Shown here piece by piece: positions 43,739 through 53,359 of a stretch of DNA of 64,000 bases (positions within the stretch are counted from its first letter, which is position 1; every line of letters begins with the position of its first letter). The stretch covers positions 1 to 64,000 of the forward strand of contig NZ_QGOK01000016.1 of the NCBI RefSeq assembly GCF_003259175.1, given 5' to 3'. The notes beneath the pieces are model-generated. The model made no database searches. It had not been told where the DNA came from and was given only the letters and a program-made list of their open reading frames with translations. This stretch comes from Marinomonas shanghaiensis. Its GTDB lineage: Bacteria; Pseudomonadota; Gammaproteobacteria; Pseudomonadales; Marinomonadaceae. Both the position numbers and the translations under genes were made by a program.

Positions 43739-45085
43739 TTAGTCCTTTTGATTGAGTTGTGAAGAGTGAAGGCGTGTTTCTCTGGCGAGGCGCTGCCAGT
43801 CTTCGAGAAATGTGGCGTTGTTATCGTCCGTTATCACCATCAATAATGAAGGATATACCGTGGCCGCTCGAGAGAAAAAGCGTCGTGTGCCACGATCAGG
43901 ACTCTGTCCAGCATTGACCAGAACATACATAGGCTCGTCGCTGGACGAGGCTAAAAAGCGATCCTGTTCTTCTCGGTTGTTTAATAAAGACACGGAGGAG
44001 GCTGAGTGTAAGCACTCAGGCTTGTTTTGGCTCCATTCAAATAAAGCCCAGTTGTGTGAATAGGCGCTGTCTGGAAGCGTGTTCTTATGCGCTTCGTCCA
44101 TATTTTTAGAGCCACTTTCTACTCTGTGATGATCCGCATCTAGGACAGTGCGGCGCTGGCTTTCTGGTTGGCGATAGCGATTTTGAATGATTTTTTCCTG
44201 AGTGCTAAGCGGTTGTGTCGCACGTTTAATGTGATACATGCTCAAGCAGAAAACAGTGAAAATCAGTCTAGGCAGGACGCCATAAAACATAATGCTTGCG
44301 AGCAAGAAGTTCGCCCAATGTTGTCTTGTGCTAGCCGTTTGCGCAACGAGATCCACTCGGCTAGCGAGAATATCAAATTGATTTGGCAGAGTCATGCCAA
44401 ACCACTGAGGAACAATGCTTAAGGCTTGTGTTAATTGAATAAAAGCACCATCACTTAATAACGTGGTTTCCCAGACAAAATTGACTTGATTAGTCAGTAA
44501 TAGGAGCAAGGTCATAAGCCAGCCAGCTAATAAATAGCACCCCCACGCACCGTGAGAAATACTGCTAACTAACCACTTATTTGATCGCGTGGCGCACTGC
44601 CAGTGTAGGTAAGCGGCACTTACGTGTGTATTGATATGTGAGTGCTTACTTAGCTTTTTGTTAAGAAACATCAGTAGACCTAGCAACATACCTTTGCTTT
44701 CTGTGTTTTGTCTCATGGTGGCTATCATAGTGACAAACCAAACGACAAAATTTAGGGCATGAAATCCTAATAAGATAATGAACAGCCAGAAAATATTCAC
44801 CTGATTGGATTGGCTTGTCGCAAAAGCGGGCGGAACCGCCATAAAACCCAACAAAAAACAGACGACCAGTAAGCCTAGAATCGCATGATTAAAGTAGCGT
44901 TTGAGTCGTATAAACTGAGCTAGGTAGCTGGTGGATTGAGGTGAGGTTTCCAGCTCTTTGAGGGCACTAGACAGATCGTTTGCGTGAGTGGGTAGCCGAA
45001 ACTCGGTGTGTGTTTCTAACCAAGCGGCTAGAGCAAGTTTGGCGCTATGAGTTGGAAAAGTCATGTTTTGAAATACTCTTTTCAT
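43739..45085 (-). CDS. DUF2868 membrane protein, partner of the DUF3482 GTPase
   Basis: This 448-aa protein has four to five predicted helices (HAILGLLVVCFLLGFMAVPPAFA; FWLFIILLGFHALNFVVWFV; YLLAGWLMTLLLLLTNQV; NFLLASIMFYGVLPRLIFTVF) and a soluble C-terminal half carrying MYVLVNAGQSPDRGTRRFF. It is translated just before the GTPase gene, and the two probably act together at the inner membrane. An alternative start lies at 45064 (MTFPTHSA). Confidence 0.85.
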   Translation of the reverse strand: MKRVFQNMTFPTHSAKLALAAWLETHTEFRLPTHANDLSSALKELETSPQSTSYLAQFIRLKRYFNHAILGLLVVCFLLGFMAVPPAFATSQSNQVNIFWLFIILLGFHALNFVVWFVTMIATMRQNTESKGMLLGLLMFLNKKLSKHSHINTHVSAAYLHWQCATRSNKWLVSSISHGAWGCYLLAGWLMTLLLLLTNQVNFVWETTLLSDGAFIQLTQALSIVPQWFGMTLPNQFDILASRVDLVAQTASTRQHWANFLLASIMFYGVLPRLIFTVFCLSMYHIKRATQPLSTQEKIIQNRYRQPESQRRTVLDADHHRVESGSKNMDEAHKNTLPDSAYSHNWALFEWSQNKPECLHSASSVSLLNNREEQDRFLASSSDEPMYVLVNAGQSPDRGTRRFFSRAATVYPSLLMVITDDNNATFLEDWQRLARETRLHSSQLNQKD

Positions 45086-45240
45086 GGTTTTTATCAGAAA
45101 AATCTTGCCATCCTGCTCTCATTTTCTAAGCGATCTTTTACGGCTTAGCGCTATTTTTATCAATCGGTAAAGTTTGCTTTTCATTTAAATAAAGTTAATA
45201 AGGTCAATGAGTTAGTTTTTTATTGAGTTAAGTCAATAGA

Positions 45241-45256
45241 AACGTATTAATACGTT
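45241..45256. repeat. 16-bp perfect palindrome upstream of the chemoreceptor gene
   Basis: AACGTATTAATACGTT is perfectly self-complementary and lies 115 bp before the MCP start, within a 285-bp AT-rich intergenic region that shows no gene. It may be an operator; no regulator is identified. Confidence 0.45.
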
Positions 45257-45370
45257 ATTTAGTTCAGTATAAATGTAGGTAATTGTTAATCCACATTGCC
45301 TCTCAGGCATCAACAACTCTATCATTAATCACATGTGTAAAAGCGATAGTTTTTGTTAGGAGACAAAGCA

Positions 45371-46984
45371 ATGCGTTTAAATTCTATCAGAGTAAAAAGT
45401 TCGGTACCTGTTTTGATTATGAGTGTTATCTTTATTGTTGCATCCGTATCGATGGGATACATCATTAATCAACTAAACGCCGCTCTAAATGCACAAGCTG
45501 AATCCTATGGAAAAGCCTCAGCTGCCATTTTAAACGCGGATCGCGACCTTTACCAAGCCAAGCTTGCAGAGCAACGAATTGTGGTTGGCATTGGCAATCT
45601 TGCTAATGAAGAAAAAGATCGCGTTGAAAATGCACAGCAGGTAAAAGATCGTTTTAATTTATTTCGCCAGTATTTAGCGAATGAGCCACAGGTTTATCAA
45701 TCTTTAGGAGAGTTTGAAAGAGCCTTCAATACTTGGCTAAATGCGTCAAATGCGTTTGTGGCTCTGAAGCCGGGTGAGCCAGGATTTGATGCGGCAGAAC
45801 AAAAAGCCAATACAGACTTCCAAGCATTGCGGAATATGCTAGACAAAGCCGGTGAAGCGGTCAACAACCATGCAGATTTATCCAAGAAGCGTATAGAAGA
45901 ACAAGTTTTTGTTTTTGAAGAGTTTGCGTTGGTTATCGTGATACTTGGTTTGTTGATGGCCGCTTGGTTTAGCTACAGAACCCCTAAAACGCTAGCAAAT
46001 CAAGTGACGTACTTGGCGCATCGCATTCGTGAAATATCCGAGGGCGATGGCGATTTAACGCAACGTATTAAGTTTTCGACTGACGATGAGCTAGGTGATC
46101 TTGCCAAAGAGTTTAACGACTTTGTGGATCGTCTAAGAGGGATTATCAGCAGCATTCACAAACAGTCTGATTCCTTGGGAGAAATGACGGGACAGCTAAA
46201 TAAAGTAGCGGCTAAAACCTCAGGCATTACTACGGTACTATCTAATGCATCCGCTTCGATTGTCAGTGCTGGCCACCAAATGGATATGTCCAATCAACAA
46301 ATGGCGACGGTAGCACGTGATACAGCGGATGAGGCGAAAAATTCGAATAATTTGACACAAAATGGAATGGCAGCAGTCAATAAATCTCAACACGCTATTA
46401 CAACACTCGTGGCAGATATCGAGATTGCCCTTGGTCGCTCCGGTGAGTTACAAAAAAGTTCAGAAAGTATCGCCTCTGTTTTGGAAGTGATTCGTAATAT
46501 TGCCGAACAAACCAACTTGTTGGCACTGAATGCGGCGATAGAAGCAGCGCGCGCGGGTGAACAAGGTCGTGGTTTTGCGGTGGTTGCGGATGAAGTTCGT
46601 ACCTTGGCGACCCGTACCCAAGACAGCACCAATGAAATTGAAGGCATGATTGAACAATTAAAAATCAATGTCACAGAATCCTCTAAAGCGATTCAAAACA
46701 GTCGTGACAATGCTGAGTTTACGGTTACCAACTTTGGTGAAGTGACTAAAATATTTAACGGTATACAGGCGTCATTTGCAAAAGTTCAAGCAATGGCAGC
46801 TCAAACAGCGCAAGCGACGCAAGAGCAATCGATTGTTTCTAATGACATCAACCGCAACATGGTGTCGTTGAAAGATCAAACCGACTCGGTTCAATCTGTC
46901 TCTGACCTACTAGCACAGCAAGCCAAAGACATTACACAGTTATATAAAATTTTGGATCAGCAAGTCGGCAGTTTTAAAGTCTAA
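45371..46984 (+). CDS. Methyl-accepting chemotaxis protein
   Basis: This 537-aa chemoreceptor has TM1 ([21 protein letters not shown]), a periplasmic helical sensor (about 35-185) with [19 protein letters not shown]2 ([18 protein letters not shown]), HAMP (about 205-255) and the signalling tip [32 protein letters not shown]. It relays ligand state to CheA/CheW. The start at 45371 has AGGAG 8 nt upstream. The sensor resembles four-helix-bundle types; the ligand is unknown. Confidence 0.93.
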   Translation: MRLNSIRVKSSVPVLIMSVIFIVASVSMGYIINQLNAALNAQAESYGKASAAILNADRDLYQAKLAEQRIVVGIGNLANEEKDRVENAQQVKDRFNLFRQYLANEPQVYQSLGEFERAFNTWLNASNAFVALKPGEPGFDAAEQKANTDFQALRNMLDKAGEAVNNHADLSKKRIEEQVFVFEEFALVIVILGLLMAAWFSYRTPKTLANQVTYLAHRIREISEGDGDLTQRIKFSTDDELGDLAKEFNDFVDRLRGIISSIHKQSDSLGEMTGQLNKVAAKTSGITTVLSNASASIVSAGHQMDMSNQQMATVARDTADEAKNSNNLTQNGMAAVNKSQHAITTLVADIEIALGRSGELQKSSESIASVLEVIRNIAEQTNLLALNAAIEAARAGEQGRGFAVVADEVRTLATRTQDSTNEIEGMIEQLKINVTESSKAIQNSRDNAEFTVTNFGEVTKIFNGIQASFAKVQAMAAQTAQATQEQSIVSNDINRNMVSLKDQTDSVQSVSDLLAQQAKDITQLYKILDQQVGSFKV

Positions 46985-47008
46985 AAATAACGCTTTCCGT
47001 TTTAACAA

Positions 47009-47040
47009 CAAAACCGTTTATCGATAGATAAGCGGTTTTG
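47009..47040. terminator. Terminator hairpin after the chemoreceptor gene
   Basis: CAAAACCGTTTATC (47009-47022) pairs with GATAAGCGGTTTTG (47027-47040), with one G-U pair and a GATA loop. The A/T-rich arms supply a short U-run on either strand, so it can serve both the MCP and the converging Lrp gene. Confidence 0.75.
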
Positions 47041-47066
47041 TTGCTTATTAGGCCCCATTTGAGATC

Positions 47067-47531
47067 TTATGTGGACATTCTCTTTAGAGGCAATGGTGCC
47101 GCCGTTTTCACTGAACGAATGGCAAAGTGGCTTTGAATGTCTTTGACATGAGGCAAGGACTGCAAGGCTTTCAAAATACGCTCGTAATCTTGTAGATCCA
47201 CCGCGACCACTTCGAGCCGGTAGTCTGCAATGCCAGATACCAAATGCGCGCTGATGATGTCTTCCATCTCCAAAATCGCTTTTTCAAATACGATATGTTT
47301 GTCGCCAGCATGGCTTTTCAAACGCACTTCCACAAACACCGTCATGGAAAAACCGGCTTTTTGGCGATCAATGCGGGCGTGATAACCCTCGATCACACCC
47401 GTGTCTTCAAGCTGCTTCACGCGGCGTAAACAAGGCGAGGGCGATAGATGAATTTCTTCCGCTAAGGCAACGTTGGTCAGACGGCCATCGGACTGTAAAT
47501 GGGAGAGAATGTCTAGATCGGTTTTATCCAT
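47067..47531 (-). CDS. Lrp/AsnC-family transcriptional regulator
   Basis: This 154-aa regulator has an N-terminal HTH (DLDILSHLQSDGRLTNVALAEEIHLSPSPCLRRVKQLEDTGVIEGYHA) and a C-terminal RAM/AsnC ligand domain (VFVEVRLKSHAGDKHIVFEKAI; VSGIADYRLEVVAVDLQDYERIL). It is divergent from an EamA exporter gene, a common regulator/target pair for amino acid efflux. Confidence 0.93.
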   Translation of the reverse strand: MDKTDLDILSHLQSDGRLTNVALAEEIHLSPSPCLRRVKQLEDTGVIEGYHARIDRQKAGFSMTVFVEVRLKSHAGDKHIVFEKAILEMEDIISAHLVSGIADYRLEVVAVDLQDYERILKALQSLPHVKDIQSHFAIRSVKTAAPLPLKRMST

Positions 47532-47667
47532 GTTGGCATACTTAGTAATTAATTGGTTTTAATTGGGTGTTATATGCTAAAAAATAGCCTTTTATGAGGC
47601 TAAATAGCAAGGACATGCTCGCAGGTAAAGGCAGATAATAATCTTATCGATTTCCCGCGAGGTGGTT

Positions 47668-48624
47668 ATGCCGCAAACAGTCACACAACACACATCAACC
47701 ATGTCCGCTCAAGAACCACCAAAATACAAACAATACGCCACGGGTTGGGGTTTTCGTCTTGGTCTCTGTGCCGCGTTCGTGAGCATTTTGATTTGGGCCT
47801 CTTGGTTGGTCAGTATGCGAGCCGGCATGACCAACACTTTGACCGCTTTCGATTTGGGTATCCTGCGATTTTCTCCGCCAGCATTATTACTGTTTCCTTT
47901 CTTATGGCGCGCTAGAGCTCAGGTTAAAGCAGTATCTCCTATTCTTTTGCTCGGTATCATTTGTGGTGCAGGGTTGCCGTTTTTTTATCTCAGCGCGACC
48001 GGTTTGAAATACGCGCCAGCGTCTCACGCAGGTTTACTGATTCTTGGTGCCTTTCCCTTCTTCGTAACCTTGTTGGCCGTGCTTTTCTATCAAGAAAAAG
48101 TGAGCCGTGAACGCAAAATAGGCTTGAGTTTTGTCTGTGCTGGAGTTCTGGTTTTGTTCAGCTTGTCGCTGCTGACTGCACCTGAAAACACATGGAAAGG
48201 CGATTTATTACTGCTGGCAGCCAGCTTCTTCTGGGCGGTGTATACCGTCAGTTTACGGATTGCTGGCTTACCACCATTAGTCTCAACCGCGCTGATGGGC
48301 TTGGTATCATTCATTGCTTTGGCTATTTTATGGGCAACAGGTCTGGTTTCCAGTGGCTTGGCTGAGGCGTCTTGGGACATGTTAGCAGGGCAAATCCTTG
48401 TGCAAAGTTTACTTGTCGGCTTGATGACCGGATTCTCCTATGGCTACGCCATCCAAAAACTTGGCGCTGAAAATATGGCCGCCATCGGCGCCTTCACACC
48501 CGTACTCGCTGCCCTCATCGCCATCCCAGTCCTTGGCGAACACCTAGAAGGCTATTCTATCGCCGGACTCATCTTCGTCAGCATTGGCGTCGTCATTGCT
48601 AGTGGTATCTTGAAGAAGCGGTAG
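47668..48624 (+). CDS. EamA/DMT-family exporter beside the Lrp regulator
   Basis: This 318-aa protein has ten helices in two EamA domains (ILIWASWLVSMRAGMTNTLTAFDLGILRF; GDLLLLAASFFWAVYTVSLRIAG; MAAIGAFTPVLAALIAIPVLGEHL). The start ATG at 47668 lies 6 nt after GAGG. Divergent from the Lrp gene, so amino acid export under Lrp control is likely. A strong terminator follows. Confidence 0.9.
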   Translation: MPQTVTQHTSTMSAQEPPKYKQYATGWGFRLGLCAAFVSILIWASWLVSMRAGMTNTLTAFDLGILRFSPPALLLFPFLWRARAQVKAVSPILLLGIICGAGLPFFYLSATGLKYAPASHAGLLILGAFPFFVTLLAVLFYQEKVSRERKIGLSFVCAGVLVLFSLSLLTAPENTWKGDLLLLAASFFWAVYTVSLRIAGLPPLVSTALMGLVSFIALAILWATGLVSSGLAEASWDMLAGQILVQSLLVGLMTGFSYGYAIQKLGAENMAAIGAFTPVLAALIAIPVLGEHLEGYSIAGLIFVSIGVVIASGILKKR

Positions 48625-48682
48625 TTCATTTAGGGTCATGTTTTTTATGATCTATAAAATACGCTTTTAATGCACGCTACTG

Positions 48683-48721
48683 AACTGCCTATCTTTTGTG
48701 ATCAAGATAGGCAGTTTTTTT
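48683..48721 (+). terminator. Rho-independent terminator after the exporter gene
   Basis: AACTGCCTATCTT (48683-48695) and AAGATAGGCAGTT (48704-48716) form a perfect 13-bp stem with an 8-nt loop, and T continues to 48721. Confidence 0.93.
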
Positions 48722-48765
48722 ATGCCTATTTTTCTTAAGTCGCAAATTTCTAAAAAACTGTACAG

Positions 48766-48837
48766 AAAAGCTTCACTTAATTTATTTTTGTGTCATTATA
48801 CGGGAATATCGTTTTAAATTATTCCGTATTGCGGAAT
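48766..48837 (+). promoter_or_regulatory. Three-block promoter/operator of operon 1 (TRAP operon), copy A
   Basis: Blocks are AAAAGCTTCAC (48766-48776), TTGTGTCATTATACGG (48788-48803) and the operator ATTCCGTATTGCGGAAT (48821-48837). The same blocks with the same spacers (11 and 17 bp) recur at 57376-57447. The operator dyad ATTCCG/CGGAAT fits an IclR-type site; the IclR gene is in this operon. The transcript leader to 48949 shows no gene. Confidence 0.75.
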
Positions 48838-48949
48838 AAATGTCGATTTTACTGTTTTCTACACTCTGACAGTAAACGATCAAACGAAAATAATAAGTAT
48901 AAAAAGCAGTTAATGGGATTTCCCATTCAGTTTTTAGAGGTTTTACACC

Positions 48950-49432
48950 ATGAAAAAAATAATAAAGTGGATGTGGAAGATTATTGACGTACTGATCACA
49001 AGTATTTTGGCTGTGATGGTGGTACTGGTCTTTACCAATGTGGTTCTGCGTTATGGTTTTTCATCAGGTATACGTTCATCTGTTGAATTATCGCGGTTAG
49101 GTCTGGTTTGGATTGTTTTGTTGGGAGCCGCCGTTGTGTTGCGTCGGGGAGAGCATCTTGCCGTAACAGAATTTTCTGAACGTTTTTTTCCATCTGCCGT
49201 GCCGATTTTAAACCGACTTATTTGGTTGGTTATTCTCATTTCATCTAGCATGTTATTCATTGGTGCGTTAAATCAAACCTTAGCCAATTGGCATAATATC
49301 TCTCCGTTAACAGGTCTACCATCGGCATTATTTGCACTAGCTGGGGTAATTTCAGGTTTGCTGATTGGTCTGATTTCTCTGGTTCGAATCTTTAATCCTA
49401 GCTGGTTATTGGAACAGGAGGATGACGAATGA
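48950..49432 (+). CDS. TRAP transporter small permease subunit (DctQ/YiaM-like)
   Basis: This 160-aa protein has four helices (LITSILAVMVVLVFTNVVLRY; VWIVLLGAAVVLRRGEHLAV; LIWLVILISSSMLFIGALN; FALAGVISGLLIGLISLV) and the DctQ motif around RRGEHLAV. It forms the membrane complex with the DctM subunit, whose start overlaps it by 4 bp. First gene of operon 1. By pathway context it resembles YiaM of E. coli, which imports 2,3-diketo-L-gulonate. Confidence 0.93.
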   Translation: MKKIIKWMWKIIDVLITSILAVMVVLVFTNVVLRYGFSSGIRSSVELSRLGLVWIVLLGAAVVLRRGEHLAVTEFSERFFPSAVPILNRLIWLVILISSSMLFIGALNQTLANWHNISPLTGLPSALFALAGVISGLLIGLISLVRIFNPSWLLEQEDDE

Positions 49433-50709
49433 CTCTGTTTATATTTCTTGGCGTGTTGATCTTATCTATTTTACTGGGCCTGCCTGTTTCTTTTGCTTTA
49501 TTGCTGTCTTCTATGGCGCTAATGCTACATATGGATTTGTTTAGTGCAGACATTTTGTCCCAGGCACTGATTGGTGGTGTAGATAGCTTTACCTTGTTGG
49601 CGATTCCTTTCTTCTTGATCGCAGGGGAGGTAATGGCGACAGGTGGTCTTTCTGAACGTATTGTGCGTCTTGCTAATACTTTTGTGGGTCATCGTAAAGG
49701 TGGACTGGGCTATGTCGCAATTTTCACTTCTATTTTATTAGCTGGTTTGTCTGGTTCAGCGGTAGCAGATGCGGCTGCCTTGGTCAGTATCCTCTATCCA
49801 ATGATGAAGAAAGCCAATTATCCAGAAGGCTCATCCATCGGCTTGTTGGCGTCTGGTGGCATTATTGCCCCAGTTATACCACCGTCTATTCCGCTCATTT
49901 TGATTGGTGTTGCGGGTGGTATTTCCATTAAGAACTTGTTTATTGGCGGTATTGTTCCTGGCTTGTTAATGGGTGTGACACTGGTGTTTCTATGGAGTTT
50001 TATTGTCCGCAAAGAGAATTTGACACTACAGAAAAAAGCCACCGTAAAAGAGAAAGTAGCAGCGTTAAAAGACGGAATCTGGGCATTGTTTCTTCCGATT
50101 ATCATTTTGGGTGGTATTCGTTTCGGTATATTTACTCCAACAGAAGCCGCGGTTGTCGCTGCTGTGTACGCTATTTTCGTATCCGCTTTTATCTATAAAG
50201 AGCTGAGCTTCAAACGTTTGTATTACGTACTGGGTCGGGCAGGGCGTTCTACAGCGATGGTGATGTTTTTAGTTGGGTGTGCCATGGTCGCTGCATGGTT
50301 GATTACTGTGGCACAACTTCCTCAACAACTGGCTGAAATTCTAGCCCCTATGATAGATAACCCTCGTTTGTTAATGGCAGTGATCATGTTGCTGGTTTTT
50401 TTAGTCGGTATGGTGATGGATTTAAGTCCGACAATTTTAATTCTAGTTCCGTTGTTAATGCCGATCGTCAAAATGGCGGGAATTGATCCGGTTTACTTTG
50501 GCTTAATGTTTGTTATTAACACCTCGATTGGCCTAATTACGCCTCCTGTTGGCACGGTTTTAAATGTCGTGTGCGGCGTGTCTCGAGTCTCTATTTCCAC
50601 CTCTGTGAAGGGCATTTTACCCTTCATAGGCGCTTATGTTTTGCTGTTAATACTCTTCATAGTATTTCCTAGCATCATCACTGTTCCGATGAAATTTATT
50701 ATTGGATAA
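49429..50709 (+). CDS. TRAP transporter large permease subunit (DctM/YiaN-like)
   Basis: This 426-aa protein has about twelve helices and DctM family motifs: AIPFFLIAGEVMATGGLSERIVRLAN, GLSGSAVADAAALVSIL, SGGIIAPVIPPSIPLILIGV and TPPVGTVLNVVCGVSRV. It drives Na+-coupled uptake. ATGA overlap with the DctQ gene shows coupling. The binding protein follows 15 bp later. Confidence 0.95.
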   Translation: MTLFIFLGVLILSILLGLPVSFALLLSSMALMLHMDLFSADILSQALIGGVDSFTLLAIPFFLIAGEVMATGGLSERIVRLANTFVGHRKGGLGYVAIFTSILLAGLSGSAVADAAALVSILYPMMKKANYPEGSSIGLLASGGIIAPVIPPSIPLILIGVAGGISIKNLFIGGIVPGLLMGVTLVFLWSFIVRKENLTLQKKATVKEKVAALKDGIWALFLPIIILGGIRFGIFTPTEAAVVAAVYAIFVSAFIYKELSFKRLYYVLGRAGRSTAMVMFLVGCAMVAAWLITVAQLPQQLAEILAPMIDNPRLLMAVIMLLVFLVGMVMDLSPTILILVPLLMPIVKMAGIDPVYFGLMFVINTSIGLITPPVGTVLNVVCGVSRVSISTSVKGILPFIGAYVLLLILFIVFPSIITVPMKFIIG

Positions 50710-50724
50710 CCCAAGGAGAAAATA

Positions 50725-51717
50725 ATGAAAACAATAAAAAGATTATTTAAAGGTGTTGGTCTGGTATCCGTTGTTTCGTGTGCTGTTTTATCAAATTCAG
50801 GTTTTGCAGAGACGACATTAAAGTTAGCTCATGCTGCTCCCGAGTCAGATCTGCAACAAGATATGTCCGTTTTTTTTAAGAAAGAGGTAGAGGCTCGTAC
50901 GAACGGTGATGTGAAAATCAATATCTTTCCTCAGGGTCAGCTTGGTAATGACGAGCAAATGATTCAGAGCACACGTTTTGGGTTGGTAGATTTCTCCATT
51001 GTTGGATTGAATAACTACTCCGGCTTATTACCTGAATCGGCTGCATTTACCTTGCCTTTTATGTTTCCTGATCGCCAAACTGCTTACAAAGTGTTAGATG
51101 GAGAGGTAGGTCAGTCTGTCTCTAAACAAATGGAAGCCTTTGATTTAAAAGGTCTAGGTTACCCAGAAAATGGCTATCGTAATGTGACCAATAGCCGAGG
51201 GCCAATTCGTACTCCCGCTGATGTAAAAGGCTTACGTATGAGGGTCAATAATTCTAAAGCCTTAAACGATATGTTTAATATGCTAGGTGCGAATCCGGCC
51301 CAAATTCCGGTTTCGGAGCTCTATACCGCACTAGAAACAGGTGTTGTTGATGCACAAGATCATCCTATCGGCGTGACTTTGTCTTTTAAGTTTTATGAAG
51401 TGCAGAAATTCTTAAGTTTGACTCAACACGCTTATTCGCCTCTTGCCTTTACGATGAACTTAAAGTCCTTCAATAAATTAAGCCCTGCGAATCAATCGAT
51501 TATCACGCAAGTTGCGCAGGAAGCTGTTGAGATGCAGCGCAAGCTGAGTATTGAAAAAGAAGATTCTATGATTGCTCAATTGGAAAAAGATGGCATGAAA
51601 GTCAACCGAGATGTCGATGGCGCGGCTTTCCAGCAAGCCGTTAAGCCTGTTTGGGATGCCTTTATTAAAGAGCATGGTGACAAAATGATCAACGATATTT
51701 TAGCCGCATCAAAGTAG
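50725..51717 (+). CDS. TRAP transporter substrate-binding protein (DctP/YiaO-like)
   Basis: This 330-aa periplasmic protein has signal peptide residues 1-28 (cleavage near GFAET). The DctP fold shows LKLAHAAPESDLQQDMSVFFKKEVE, GQLGNDEQMIQSTRFGLVDFSI, the substrate-carboxylate Arg in VKGLRMRVNNS and EVQKFLSLTQHAYSP. The ligand is probably a keto-acid sugar given the enzymes downstream. A CTCGGTGCT/AGTGCCGAG wobble hairpin follows at 51732-51762, likely a processing or attenuation point before the enzyme genes. Confidence 0.93.
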   Translation: MKTIKRLFKGVGLVSVVSCAVLSNSGFAETTLKLAHAAPESDLQQDMSVFFKKEVEARTNGDVKINIFPQGQLGNDEQMIQSTRFGLVDFSIVGLNNYSGLLPESAAFTLPFMFPDRQTAYKVLDGEVGQSVSKQMEAFDLKGLGYPENGYRNVTNSRGPIRTPADVKGLRMRVNNSKALNDMFNMLGANPAQIPVSELYTALETGVVDAQDHPIGVTLSFKFYEVQKFLSLTQHAYSPLAFTMNLKSFNKLSPANQSIITQVAQEAVEMQRKLSIEKEDSMIAQLEKDGMKVNRDVDGAAFQQAVKPVWDAFIKEHGDKMINDILAASK

Positions 51718-51824
51718 TCATAAAGCCTTGGCTCGGTGCTTTCTATTCGTTTAAGTGCCGAGTCTAGAGGCGTTTTAAATAAGCTAGAAAATCCTTATAT
51801 GCAGATTATTTTTCGAGAATCATC

Positions 51825-52520
51825 ATGTATCAGACATTAAAAGAAAGAGTATTGAAGGCCAATTTACAGCTACCTGAATATGGTCTAGTGACCTTCACAT
51901 GGGGCAATGTGTCAGAAATTGATCGAGACAGAGGTGTGATTGCGATTAAGCCGTCTGGTGTGGAATACAGTGCAATGACGGTCGACGATATTGTCATCAT
52001 TGATCTAGATGGGCAGCGCCTTGAAGGGAGTCTGAATCCATCGAGCGATACTGCGACGCACATAGAGCTTTATAAAGCGTTTCCAACGATTGGCGGTATT
52101 GTTCATACCCATTCACGCCATGCGACTATATGGGCGCAAGCAGGATTAGATATTCCTGCCTTAGGCACGACTCATGCGGATTATTTCTACGGTGATATTC
52201 CCTGCACTAGAATGTTGACAGCTGATGAAATTGCGAATGATTACGAGAAGAATACAGGCTTTGTGATCATTGAGGAGTTCCACCGACGAGGTATTAATGA
52301 AGAGGCGGTTCCCGGTGCCATTATTTCTGGCCATGCGCCTTTTTCTTGGGGAAAAAATGCATTTGATGCCGTTCATAATGCCGTGGTGTTAGAAGAAATC
52401 TCTGCGATGGCGATTGGCACTCGGGCGTTGAATCAGCAAATCAAAGTACAAGACGAACTACTGAATAAACATTACATGCGTAAGCACGGCAAGAATGCTT
52501 ATTATGGTCAAAAGAAGTAG
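51825..52520 (+). CDS. L-Ribulose-5-phosphate 4-epimerase (UlaF/SgbE/AraD type)
   Basis: This 231-aa class II aldolase-fold Zn enzyme converts L-ribulose-5-P to D-xylulose-5-P, the last step to the pentose phosphate pathway. Family features: [19 protein letters not shown], the Zn pair in [31 protein letters not shown] and the third Zn His in GHAPFSWG. Length matches SgbE/UlaF of E. coli (231/228). It lies in operon 1. Confidence 0.93.
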   Translation: MYQTLKERVLKANLQLPEYGLVTFTWGNVSEIDRDRGVIAIKPSGVEYSAMTVDDIVIIDLDGQRLEGSLNPSSDTATHIELYKAFPTIGGIVHTHSRHATIWAQAGLDIPALGTTHADYFYGDIPCTRMLTADEIANDYEKNTGFVIIEEFHRRGINEEAVPGAIISGHAPFSWGKNAFDAVHNAVVLEEISAMAIGTRALNQQIKVQDELLNKHYMRKHGKNAYYGQKK

Positions 52521-52525
52521 AGATT

Positions 52526-53359
52526 ATGTATAAATTATTGGCGCTTGATTTAGACGGAACTGTCCTAAAATCTGATCGTACTATTAGTCCTATCTTGATT
52601 GAAAAAATTCGCATCTTAGCCGAGCACATCCCCGTTCTAATAGTAACAGGACGGCACCATACGACAGCGAGGCCTTATTATCAGCAGCTGGGCCTGACAA
52701 CACCGATTATTTGCTGTAATGGTACTTATGTTTACGATTATCAAAATGAGCAAGTGTTAGAACACAATGCTTTGCAAAAAGACGTAGCGAGACAGTTTGT
52801 TTCGCTCGCCGCAGAGCATGATTTGACGACAGTTATGTATGTTACTAATGCCATGCTTCACTCGAAATATCGTCCTTTGCCATATGTGGAATCGTTATCT
52901 GAATGGGCAAATTCCTTTCCAAGAGAAAATCGTCCGCAAATACATAAAATTAACGATTTTCATCACGAAATTGAACACCATCCTCATGTGTGGAAATTTG
53001 TTGTTGAGGGTAAGAGTGCTGATCATTTTGCCGGATTGCCTTTTGTGCAGCAGCACTTTAATGGGGAATATTCTTGGACAAATCGAATAGATTTTGCACG
53101 AATTGGTAATACTAAAGGCGCTGCTTTAGCTAAGTACCTAGAAGGAAAAGACATCTTAGCAGAGCAAGTAGTGGCTGTTGGTGATCACCATAACGACATC
53201 TCTATGTTGATGTTGGCTGGAATGGGCGTTGCTATGTTGAATGCTGATGAGGCTATACAGCAGTTAGCGGATAGAGTCACCGCAGCAACGAACGATGATG
53301 ATTGGGTGTTAGCAGACTTAATAGATCAGCTTTTTCTGTCTGAAGGAGAAGACCGATGA
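52526..53359 (+). CDS. Cof-type HAD-IIB sugar phosphatase
   Basis: This 277-aa HAD hydrolase has motif I LALDLDGTVL (5-14), motif II LIVTGRHH, a Cof-type cap domain and motif III/IV with GNTKGAALAKYLEG and VAVGDHHNDISML. It dephosphorylates small phosphosugars. It is not part of the known yia or ula operons; it may relieve build-up of phosphorylated intermediates. It starts 5 bp after the epimerase gene and overlaps the kinase gene by 4 bp. Confidence 0.9.
   Translation: MYKLLALDLDGTVLKSDRTISPILIEKIRILAEHIPVLIVTGRHHTTARPYYQQLGLTTPIICCNGTYVYDYQNEQVLEHNALQKDVARQFVSLAAEHDLTTVMYVTNAMLHSKYRPLPYVESLSEWANSFPRENRPQIHKINDFHHEIEHHPHVWKFVVEGKSADHFAGLPFVQQHFNGEYSWTNRIDFARIGNTKGAALAKYLEGKDILAEQVVAVGDHHNDISMLMLAGMGVAMLNADEAIQQLADRVTAATNDDDWVLADLIDQLFLSEGEDR

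Noticed and set aside
48777..48793. CRP-like site around TTGTG in the shared promoter blocks
   Set aside because: The CAC...GTG arrangement has the opposite orientation to the CRP consensus TGTGA-N6-TCACA, and the spacing does not fit.
51732..51762. Terminator between the TRAP binding protein and the 4-epimerase gene
   Set aside because: The stem relies on two G-U pairs and has no U-run; genes on both sides belong to one pathway, so it is noted only as a possible processing or attenuation hairpin.
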